IMG/VR virus record: IMGVR_UViG_3300049783_001426
Location: 21,639-85,638 of that record
Strand: one strand, 5' to 3'
DNA length: 64,000 nt
From: a virus
Below the pieces are notes generated by a model. The model saw only the letters and a list, made by a program, of their open reading frames with translations, was not told the DNA's origin and did not search any database. Each line of letters starts with the position of its first letter. Position 1 is the stretch's first letter. Shown piece after piece: positions 49,563-56,232 of the stretch. The position numbers were made by a program, and so were the translations under genes.

Positions 49563-50561
49563 ATGGCTAAACTTCGAAAACTTTTTAAAGATGATGAAAT
49601 TCTGGACTCCATAGCAGCAACAAAAAGTGATGGGGCCGCCGGAAGAAAGTTATCCGAATTAGGTCGTGGGAAAATATCAAAACAGTTGATGCGCTATTGG
49701 AGACGTCAACTGACTGAGATAACAAAAAAAGATGGGACGCCATATTCGGGATCTGGTAAATTAGATAAGAAAATTCAGTTAGAAGAAGTGAAATTACGTA
49801 CACCGAGTCAATCGGACGATGACCGGACAACAGTAGTTACTTATGATGACACAAGAATACTTAATATACCAGACCAGCATGCACCGTACCAGCACCCAGA
49901 TGCACTAGATTTCTTGATGGCAGTCAAAAAAGAAATTGAGCCTACAAGAATAGTAAATTTGGGAGATGAGACGGACGGACACGGATTATCGATGCATGAC
50001 TCAGATCCTAACCTAGACTCAGCTGGTGTTGAGCTGGTTAGGGCTAGAGAGTGGCTACAATCACTCGAAGAAGAATTTCCAATTATGGATATATGTCACA
50101 GTAACCACGGCAGCCTAATTTATCGTAGAGCATTTAAATTTGGTATACCAGCTCAGTACATAAAATCATATAGAGAAATAATTTTTCCGGATGGAAGTGG
50201 CCAAGGTTGGGACTGGAAAGGTCGACATAGAGCAGTATTACCGAACGGCGAAGATGTTATTTTTCAACATCAATCTGCTGGTGATACTCTGATTAACGCA
50301 GGGCATGAAAGGGCTAGTATCGTAGAGGGACATGAACACGGTAAATTTGAAATACAATACCGTAAATCTACCAATGCGCTATACTGGACTATCATATCTG
50401 GTTGTTTGATTGACCCCGATGCCATGGCGTTTGCGTATGGTAAATTGTTCCCAAAAAGACCAATTTTGGGCTGTTCCGTCATCATCGATTCAATACCTAG
50501 GTTAATACCCATGGTCTTGGATAGACGAGGCAGATGGATACGAACACTTAGCGGTTTTTAA
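49563..50561 (+). CDS. calcineurin-like metallophosphoesterase, 332 aa
   Basis: Metal motifs: ILNIPDQHAPY (D-x-H), IVNLGDETDGH (GD), CHSNHGSL (in place of GNH[DE]) and EGHEHGK (GHxH). The N-terminal ~60 residues (DEILDSIAATKSDGAAGRKL..) look like a small helix-turn-helix-type DNA-binding domain. Substrates of phage enzymes of this kind include DNA ends and nucleotides; none is established here. A strong terminator follows. Confidence 0.8.
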   Translation: MAKLRKLFKDDEILDSIAATKSDGAAGRKLSELGRGKISKQLMRYWRRQLTEITKKDGTPYSGSGKLDKKIQLEEVKLRTPSQSDDDRTTVVTYDDTRILNIPDQHAPYQHPDALDFLMAVKKEIEPTRIVNLGDETDGHGLSMHDSDPNLDSAGVELVRAREWLQSLEEEFPIMDICHSNHGSLIYRRAFKFGIPAQYIKSYREIIFPDGSGQGWDWKGRHRAVLPNGEDVIFQHQSAGDTLINAGHERASIVEGHEHGKFEIQYRKSTNALYWTIISGCLIDPDAMAFAYGKLFPKRPILGCSVIIDSIPRLIPMVLDRRGRWIRTLSGF

Positions 50562-50567
50562 AAAAAA

Positions 50568-50590
50568 GGCACCCAATTGGGTGCCTTTTT
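50568..50590 (+). terminator. strong intrinsic terminator
   Basis: GGCACCC-AATT-GGGTGCC then TTTTT, with seven A before it. Confidence 0.95.
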
Positions 50591-50605
50591 ATTTTCTATT
50601 AATTA

Positions 50606-50634
50606 TTGACATACAATATGTTTTTGGTTAATAT
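50606..50634 (+). promoter_or_regulatory. sigma70-like early promoter P18
   Basis: A perfect TTGACA at 50606-50611, 17 bp, TAATAT at 50629-50634, then ACTCAAATAAACAACTA, the shared leader; ATG at 50673. Confidence 0.85.
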
Positions 50635-50672
50635 GTACTCACTCAAATAAACAACTAGATACGGGAAATACA

Positions 50673-51038
50673 ATGGCACAATTATTAAAACGGAGAGTGA
50701 CAATGGATATAAAGGCACAATTATTAGAACAAGTGGCAATGCTTGAACGTTACATCAAAGACGGTTCTTGTAATGACAACTCACGTGGATTATGTGATAA
50801 TGTGTTACTTGACTTTGAGGAAAGCACTGTTTACTTTTACTGGACTGATGTATTTGGGAGTTGGTCACAATTCAGGGATGATTCGAATTCGACTTTTCCT
50901 ATTGAAGGGGATTGGTTAAATTATCACGAAAATGATTTAAAGCATGATAGAAGAACTATATGGGGTAATCTTCGTTTATCATTAGCCAAGCATTGTTTAG
51001 AACATACACAAAAAGTGTTGGCAGAACTAAATGAATAA
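50673..51038 (+). CDS. hypothetical protein, 121 aa
   Basis: The ATG at 50673 fits the position of first genes after the shared leader; an in-frame ATG at 50703 has a better ribosome site (GGAGAG), and the bases GGCACAATTATTA occur at both starts. The protein has a WTDVFGSWSQFRDD beta segment and helical ends. Not recognised. Confidence 0.7.
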   Translation: MAQLLKRRVTMDIKAQLLEQVAMLERYIKDGSCNDNSRGLCDNVLLDFEESTVYFYWTDVFGSWSQFRDDSNSTFPIEGDWLNYHENDLKHDRRTIWGNLRLSLAKHCLEHTQKVLAELNE

Positions 51039-51231
51039 TAAAATGTGCGAAACCATTGAGAAAGTATCGCCTATGGGACTGAGTAATATTAACTACTCTA
51101 GATATGGCACAATAACGAATGTAACAATAACGTGGATTAGATATACCCCGAAACTAAATAGTAAACGGGGGCGTTTTGGGTTACGTAATCGTAATAGAAA
51201 AGTATGTGTCCTTAAATTTGTTTTTGACTAA
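51031..51231 (+). CDS. small basic protein, 66 aa
   Basis: Arg/Asn-rich C-terminus (GLRNRNRKVCVLKF). Overlaps the previous gene by eight bases and the next by one (TAATG). Not recognised. Confidence 0.6.
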   Translation: MNNKMCETIEKVSPMGLSNINYSRYGTITNVTITWIRYTPKLNSKRGRFGLRNRNRKVCVLKFVFD

Positions 51232-51416
51232 TGACAAACTCTCAACTAAAGAAAATGAAGGCCAGAGAATTTAATCTACGACGCGATGAGGTTCTGGCTT
51301 ATCAAATTGATAGGAAACTTTTTCCTCCAATTGAACTACCACGCACTGCATCAGAAGAGGCCATCAGGCATAAATTAATGACTTATCTTGCATTTGGCTA
51401 TGGATTTATTAATTAA
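51231..51416 (+). CDS. small helical protein, 61 aa
   Basis: Charged helix (KKMKAREFNLRRDEVLAYQ) with a Pro-rich middle. Not recognised. Confidence 0.6.
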   Translation: MTNSQLKKMKAREFNLRRDEVLAYQIDRKLFPPIELPRTASEEAIRHKLMTYLAFGYGFIN

Positions 51417-51427
51417 TAAAGGATAAA

Positions 51428-51814
51428 ATGATGGACAAAGAATTACTAAAGAAAGAACGTGATGCTAAAACTAAATTATATTATTCGTTAAGAGAAGATT
51501 GTTATATATTTAAACATAAATTAATGGAGCTAACAAAACACAGAGGGCATAGTGGTGCATTTAGAGTTATGGTAGCTGCACTCGACGTATTCGATGATCA
51601 AATTAATAATGATCATCAGAGGTACGTAAGGCGTATTAGATTAATTGATGACAAACCAATCATTAAAGAATTACAGAACAGTCTAAATCGGGAGCGAGCT
51701 AAGCGAGAAGAGTTAGAAAAACAAATTAAAGAAGCCACGACATCTAGTGGTCTGTTCATTAAATACGTTAAGGATGCATTGAGCATAGGTACCAAAAATA
51801 AAAATAATAATTAA
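51428..51814 (+). CDS. coiled-coil protein, 128 aa
   Basis: Long helical stretches (ELQNSLNRERAKREELEKQI) and a basic Asn/Lys-rich end. Starts with two Met. Function unknown. Confidence 0.65.
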   Translation: MMDKELLKKERDAKTKLYYSLREDCYIFKHKLMELTKHRGHSGAFRVMVAALDVFDDQINNDHQRYVRRIRLIDDKPIIKELQNSLNRERAKREELEKQIKEATTSSGLFIKYVKDALSIGTKNKNNN

Positions 51815-51828
51815 TGATGATTTAAGAC

Positions 51829-51858
51829 TTGACTCCACAGAATAATAGCTCATAATAA
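51829..51858 (+). promoter_or_regulatory. probable promoter P19
   Basis: TTGACT at 51829-51834 with CATAAT/TAATAA at 51851-51858 (spacer 16-18). The leader does not match the shared motif. Confidence 0.5.
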
Positions 51859-51890
51859 CCACAATCTTAATTTACTAAATAGGAAAGAAA

Positions 51891-52265
51891 ATGCAGTTAA
51901 TAAATTTAGAAGATCGCATGGTCGTTAGACAAAGAAGTGGTGATTACAAAATTGTAATGGGTGAATGTCTAGCTGGCCTAAAGCATTATTTGTCGTTATC
52001 TTCACTTGATAATAATATGAAATGTAAAAGTAATAGAATGTCCAGCAGTGATATTATGGCAGTATATAAAACAGATTATCACAGCACAATAACGGATTAT
52101 TTGGCTGGTAACGGGCTATTTCTATTATGGGAAAGACAAGAAAAAACACCGAGGCAACTAGAATTGGATGATTTAAATGGTAGAATGAGTGGACTTATAC
52201 AAGAATATAAAAAGTTAGATTCATTTAGTGCTGCCGTAAAATTACTCAATGATTCAGTGTCATGA
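51891..52265 (+). CDS. hypothetical protein, 124 aa, paralog of the next gene's C-terminal part
   Basis: The layout LEDRMVVRQRSGDYKIVMG, DIMAVYKTDY, LFLLWERQEKTPRQLELDDL then a helix is a common small phage fold (beta module that ends with W-E-R and a helix). The next gene repeats it at its C-terminus. ATGA overlap. Confidence 0.7.
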   Translation: MQLINLEDRMVVRQRSGDYKIVMGECLAGLKHYLSLSSLDNNMKCKSNRMSSSDIMAVYKTDYHSTITDYLAGNGLFLLWERQEKTPRQLELDDLNGRMSGLIQEYKKLDSFSAAVKLLNDSVS

Positions 52266-52837
52266 ATATAATCGAAACTGGCGATACCGTATTCTTTCGG
52301 AATATCCAAACAAAAATCCATGAGATACAACACAAGAAAATGGAAAAAGGATTGGTCGTAAGTGACGATAACGATGAATTTGTTGTTGTACAGTGGTCGA
52401 TTAGACGAACTTGGTGCAGAAAAAAAGATTTAGTTCTAATTAATAAAGGAAAACACATGTTTAATAAATCTGCACTAGAAACTGGGATGTTTGTCAAACA
52501 AAGAAATGGAAAATTTAAAATTGTTCTGGGGGATATTATATGCGGCGAAGATTCTAATTTCGGGAGATTATCCGAGTACTCGGATAATTTAAAAAATATA
52601 TCACATGAAAGATTTGATATTGTTGGTGTATACAAACCAAACGGCGAAGCACCCCTCTCTAAATTTTTATTTGGGCAGAAATTAACTGCTATCTGGGAAG
52701 ACAAGACACCGAAGCAGATAGAAATAGAATCTTTGCATTTGCAATATTTTGAGTTAGTCCAGAAATACAGGGATTTGGGTGCGATAGGGGATTTACAGTC
52801 GTTACTTAATGCATATGGGTACCAATACACTGATTAA
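52262..52837 (+). CDS. hypothetical two-module protein, 191 aa
   Basis: Residues 1-65 form a separate small beta domain (GDTVFFRNIQTKIHEIQ; FVVVQWSIRRTWCRKKD). Residues 68-191 repeat the neighbouring protein's plan (LETGMFVKQRNGKFKIVLG, DIVGVYKPNG, LTAIWEDKTPKQIEIESL). It looks like a fusion of a new N-terminal module to a duplicated gene. Confidence 0.7.
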   Translation: MNIIETGDTVFFRNIQTKIHEIQHKKMEKGLVVSDDNDEFVVVQWSIRRTWCRKKDLVLINKGKHMFNKSALETGMFVKQRNGKFKIVLGDIICGEDSNFGRLSEYSDNLKNISHERFDIVGVYKPNGEAPLSKFLFGQKLTAIWEDKTPKQIEIESLHLQYFELVQKYRDLGAIGDLQSLLNAYGYQYTD

Positions 52838-52894
52838 TTTTATAGTAAAGCGTTTATCAATAATGGTGGCGCTAACAAAAAGAGGAAGAGACAG

Positions 52895-53179
52895 ATGAGT
52901 ATGTTCAAGAAAAAAAGTAAAGTAAGTGATATCGTAGCTACGTTGGTTAAAGTTCGCATTGAGTTAGATAATGCGGTCGAGCAAAATAAACAAAAAATAA
53001 TTAAAAGTATGAACGTTGTGCAAATTGGAACAGATGCCATGTATGCCGCAATCAATAAAGCCAAATCAATCCAAGATGAATTAACTTCAGATGAAGGTGT
53101 AATTACTGAAGCAGCAGAAGCGGAAATCAAAGAAGCTAAGTTGTGGATTGAATCACTCCCTTCCCCAGATAAAAAATAA
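52895..53179 (+). CDS. helical protein, 94 aa; last plus-strand gene
   Basis: Almost wholly helical (VSDIVATLVKVRIELDNAVE; EAAEAEIKEAKLWIES). Ends before the bidirectional terminator. Not recognised. Confidence 0.65.
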   Translation: MSMFKKKSKVSDIVATLVKVRIELDNAVEQNKQKIIKSMNVVQIGTDAMYAAINKAKSIQDELTSDEGVITEAAEAEIKEAKLWIESLPSPDKK

Positions 53180-53211
53180 TTAATATATAAATAAAAGAAA
53201 TCAGTGCCGAA

Positions 53212-53243
53212 GAAAAAAAAACCCCTCATAAGAGGGGTTTTTT
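53212..53243. terminator. bidirectional intrinsic terminator between converging gene sets
   Basis: AACCCCTC-ATAA-GAGGGGTT, with T on the right and an A-run on the left, so it ends transcripts from both strands. It separates the early/middle plus-strand genes from the minus-strand lysis and tail genes. Confidence 0.93.
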
Positions 53244-53263
53244 GGTTCTAGTAATAGTCAAAA

Positions 53264-53689
53264 CTATAGTTTTTCTCTACCAAATAGAGCAAGAATGAAA
53301 TTAGCTATGCCTTTGGTTGGGATATATACAGTAGACTTAAAAATGTCAGTAATTAGCCACTTAGCGCCTGTGTAAGTTTCTTTTGGGCTAGGTATACACC
53401 AACCCCCAAGTAACACCATAATCAGCAAATACTCCATTGGGATATTTTCAGTTATTTGTGTTACTGTATCTGCAGTGTATGACGTATCATTAGATATCTC
53501 ATCAGCTGTCTGACTAGTTGCACCTTGGTCTACAGAAACTACGGATTTTTCTTGCTTGACATTCTTACCAACATTAGCATTTACTTCAAGTGAGGGTTTC
53601 TCTTTAAGTATAGATAGAGGGTCCAGTGCTGCGCACCCACTAAATCCTAATGACAGAATGAGTGCAATTGTCTTTATGTAATTTCTCAT
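53264..53689 (-). CDS. lysis-cassette lipoprotein (spanin-like), 141 aa
   Basis: A signal peptide ends in a lipobox (LGFSGC). A long polar linker rich in Ser, Thr and Gln follows, then a hydrophobic segment (YLLIMVLLGGWCIPSP) and an amphipathic C-terminus. Similar lipoproteins (LDPLSIL... GWLLPSP) lie next to endolysins in other phages. I start at the ATG at 53689 overlapping the endolysin stop. A role in outer-membrane disruption is inferred from position. Confidence 0.65.
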   Translation of the reverse strand: MRNYIKTIALILSLGFSGCAALDPLSILKEKPSLEVNANVGKNVKQEKSVVSVDQGATSQTADEISNDTSYTADTVTQITENIPMEYLLIMVLLGGWCIPSPKETYTGAKWLITDIFKSTVYIPTKGIANFILALFGREKL

Positions 53690-54231
53690 TCTATGGCCAT
53701 TATACGCCCAGCTAATCTGGATGCCCGAGATGGTGTCTGCATTGCCCAACGTGACGTTAGCATTTCGCCAGCAGATAAATCATATTGCTTAGATTTTAGA
53801 TTAGATATAGTTTTCTTAAATTCCAACAAACCACTATTTCCGAGCTGATATGTCATGTTAATTAAAACTAATCTGACTTCACCTTCAGCCCACGGATGCA
53901 ATCTACTTACGCTTTCCTGTGCTAATGCATAATCATGGCGTAATATCTCAACTGCTTTGTGTGGCGTCAAATCATGGAATGTCTCACCTTCCTTAATTAG
54001 GTGCCCAAAACCTACGGTCAGTTTACCAAGAGAGTCTTTATATGGCTTGGAACGATAGCCTTCGTCCATGACTATCTGTGCTATCTCTGACTTGGTGACT
54101 CGTTCGGCTTTAAGGCCACTAATATCATCGATGAGTGGCTTTATTGAACTAAAACCGATATAGACTACCAATATCATAAGAATAGTGTTTAGACACCTAT
54201 GAATTGCTTGTGCTTTTTCGTTTTTTAACAT
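53686..54231 (-). CDS. T4-type lysozyme (SAR/signal-anchor endolysin)
   Basis: The T4 lysozyme catalytic triad spacing is exact: Glu57-x8-Asp66-x5-Thr72 in the segment EGYRSKPYKDSLGKLTVGFG. An N-terminal hydrophobic segment (residues about 16-33, ILMILVVYIGFSSI) would act as a signal-anchor, allowing export without a classical holin. Length 181. It hydrolyses peptidoglycan at the end of infection. The spanin-like and the coiled-coil membrane genes adjoin it. Confidence 0.9.
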   Translation of the reverse strand: MLKNEKAQAIHRCLNTILMILVVYIGFSSIKPLIDDISGLKAERVTKSEIAQIVMDEGYRSKPYKDSLGKLTVGFGHLIKEGETFHDLTPHKAVEILRHDYALAQESVSRLHPWAEGEVRLVLINMTYQLGNSGLLEFKKTISNLKSKQYDLSAGEMLTSRWAMQTPSRASRLAGRIMAIE

Positions 54232-54234
54232 TTG

Positions 54235-54573
54235 TTATTTCTCTTGTTTTAACAATGCGTCCAGACGTACCGTATTGACTGTTGTAACTCTTACGATCTT
54301 ATCGAGACTCGTGTCAATTTTTGTTAGTGTTAAATTAAGGCGATTTATTACAGAGTTAGTAACAGCACCTTCTCTTGTGTTCTTTTCTACTTTTTCTTCG
54401 ATAATGTTTAGTTTATTATGTAAAGTTTTATTATCTTCGATTAACATCATTTGATTTGTCTTCATTTCTGTTATGGTGTTGGAATATGCCATCCACGCAG
54501 AACCGAATGAAATGAGCCAAGTCACTAAACATGTTGCAATGATTGCTTTGGTTTGGCCGTCTTTATTAAACAT
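54235..54573 (-). CDS. single-pass membrane protein with coiled coil (lysis region), 112 aa
   Basis: One N-terminal membrane segment (AIIATCLVTWLISFGSAWMA) is followed by a periplasmic-type coiled coil (LHNKLNIIEEKVEKNT; NLTLTKIDTSLDKIV). This shape fits an inner-membrane spanin or a holin-like XhlA protein. I use the ATG at 54573 with GGGAA; a TTG four codons upstream is less likely. Position before the lysozyme supports a lysis role. Confidence 0.6.
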   Translation of the reverse strand: MFNKDGQTKAIIATCLVTWLISFGSAWMAYSNTITEMKTNQMMLIEDNKTLHNKLNIIEEKVEKNTREGAVTNSVINRLNLTLTKIDTSLDKIVRVTTVNTVRLDALLKQEK

Positions 54574-54653
54574 TATTATTCCCAATGTAAACGAGTATAT
54601 TTACTCATGTGTTATGGTGATGAATCAAATATATCTGACTCTATTTTTTAATT

Positions 54654-55235
54654 CTACTCGACTGATATAACTTTATAGTAAAAACCCTCAACCACAATAG
54701 TTGCAGCTCCAGCTGATTTAAGCCTAAGTCTTGCACTGTTATTAACAGTATCTTGTGAAATCATAGGCAGTTCAAAAAATGCAGTTACTGTCACATCGTT
54801 TGTTGCAGTCACATAGTAATCATGTGTAAGATTTAACGTATACGGCGAAATCGAACCTTCTGCTAAATCAATTACTAAATTAAGTTCTTGTGCCGCCGCG
54901 TGATCAACAACTAAATCAACTCTAAAATTAACAATGTCATTAAGTTTTAAGCTACTAAAATTAAAAGAGTTAGTTACTGGATTCCATATATCATCTTTCC
55001 CCCTAGGATTATATGAGTAAGTCCTTGAGCCTTCAGAATTGTTGGTCAAAAAGGTTGTGTTTGATCCAGCGACGTGAGTTATTTTAGTTCCACCGTCTGC
55101 TGGATTGGTCGCAGTGTCATTAGAATAAAACCAATATACTTGGTGAATACTCTCCGCTAAAGTTTTGATTTGGTTAATTATAGTTGCAATATCACCGCCT
55201 TCAGTTACATTACATACTATATCTTCAATTGGCAT
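54654..55235 (-). CDS. putative virion/tail-fibre-associated protein, 193 aa
   Basis: Beta-rich, low in Lys and Cys. The start (DIVCNVTEGGDIATIINQIK) is helical, and the rest (YSYNPRGKDDIWNPVTNSFN, AFFELPMISQD) is typical of small phage tail or receptor-binding beta domains. The assignment rests on composition and position only. Confidence 0.5.
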   Translation of the reverse strand: MPIEDIVCNVTEGGDIATIINQIKTLAESIHQVYWFYSNDTATNPADGGTKITHVAGSNTTFLTNNSEGSRTYSYNPRGKDDIWNPVTNSFNFSSLKLNDIVNFRVDLVVDHAAAQELNLVIDLAEGSISPYTLNLTHDYYVTATNDVTVTAFFELPMISQDTVNNSARLRLKSAGAATIVVEGFYYKVISVE

Positions 55236-55241
55236 AATTTA

Positions 55242-55577
55242 TTATACTCCACATGGGATTGTTTCTGAAAACGACAATGTGCCGTTACATGTTAAAACTC
55301 CACTTTCGTTAAATAGTGGGATTGTGTCAACTGATGGACCATCGTGGTTATCTGAATGAACTATGTATGTACCTGTAGTAACCACTTCAATTGTAGTATT
55401 GGCACCTTTTGCAGAAAAATAAATACCCGATGATGAAAGCGGAATTAATCCGCCGCCATCACCAAACTCTATTGTCCCCGTACCAGATATCATCACTACA
55501 TAAAAAAATGAACGGCGTTTACCACTATTTGGGTGACCAAATAGCTTATTTCCGGTGTACTCATTACTAGTACTCAT
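55242..55577 (-). CDS. small beta protein, 111 aa, YTG-x-K-x-F-GKRR family (copy 2)
   Basis: The start SNEYTGNKLFGHPNSGKRRS followed by FFYVVM and a GDGGGLIPL turn is almost identical in protein and DNA to the next gene (55618). It is also related to the first 80 residues of the 998-aa protein. It has a 30-residue C-terminal extension with two Cys. Probably a virion decoration or fibre-tip module. Confidence 0.65.
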   Translation of the reverse strand: MSTSNEYTGNKLFGHPNSGKRRSFFYVVMISGTGTIEFGDGGGLIPLSSSGIYFSAKGANTTIEVVTTGTYIVHSDNHDGPSVDTIPLFNESGVLTCNGTLSFSETIPCGV

Positions 55578-55617
55578 TATTTTGTGTTTCCTATTTATAT
55601 ATAAAAAAATAAATATT

Positions 55618-55860
55618 TTAGGTTTCGTGGTTATCTGAATGAACTACATATGTTCCGGTGGTTACCACTTCAATTGTAGTATTGGCACCATCTATCGTTT
55701 GATATTCACCATTAATCCCGAGAGGAATTAATCCTCCACCATCACCAAACTCTACTGTCCCAGTACCAGATAACATCACCACATAAAAAAATGAACGACG
55801 TTTGCCACTATTTGGGTGACCAAATAGTTTATTCCCAGTGTACTCATTACTAGTACTCAT
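55618..55860 (-). CDS. small beta protein, 80 aa, YTG-x-K-x-F-GKRR family (copy 1)
   Basis: Nearly the same as the first 80 residues of the 111-aa copy (SNEYTGNKLFGHPNSGKRRS), ending at YVVHSDNHET. The two genes are a recent tandem duplication with only the centre and end changed. Confidence 0.65.
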   Translation of the reverse strand: MSTSNEYTGNKLFGHPNSGKRRSFFYVVMLSGTGTVEFGDGGGLIPLGINGEYQTIDGANTTIEVVTTGTYVVHSDNHET

Positions 55861-55887
55861 TGTTGTATATTCCTCATTGTTTTTATG

Positions 55888-56217
55888 TTAGATTATTTCT
55901 TCCGTATCTGGAAACCTTGTTTTTCTTATGTAATTAGCTTGAGCTTTACTAATCCACACTTCGTCCGACGTCGGCGGTGGCGTGTCTGCTAGCAACTCAT
56001 CAACCATTGCGTCAAGTTGCTCTGCAGTCAAACCTGTATTTTCTGCATCAAAGGGGTAATTAAACCCCATTGATGCTAAATCTACTATACCCGAAGGTTC
56101 CGTAGCACCTGTAATAAATAACGTTATTGTTCCATAAACAGCAGCGTATTTATGCAGGTTTTTTAGCTCTTCTGGTGCATGATTTGTATCATATACGAAG
56201 TACTTTGGTGTGTTCAT
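55888..56217 (-). CDS. hypothetical acidic protein, 109 aa, tail region
   Basis: Acidic, with a helical middle and Pro-rich linker (LTAEQLDAMVDELLADTPPP). Ends NYIRKTRFPDTEEII. Possibly a small tail-fibre assembly or cap protein; position only. Confidence 0.5.
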   Translation of the reverse strand: MNTPKYFVYDTNHAPEELKNLHKYAAVYGTITLFITGATEPSGIVDLASMGFNYPFDAENTGLTAEQLDAMVDELLADTPPPTSDEVWISKAQANYIRKTRFPDTEEII

Positions 56218-56232
56218 TATATTACTCCTTCA

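Noticed and set aside
55592-55599. TATAAATA on the minus strand (T4 late promoter sequence) before the 111-aa gene
   Set aside because: The transcript would start inside or after the ribosome site of that gene, and I saw no matching sites at the other late genes. Probably chance in AT-rich DNA. A similar TATAAATA near 59714 lies within a gene on the opposite strand.
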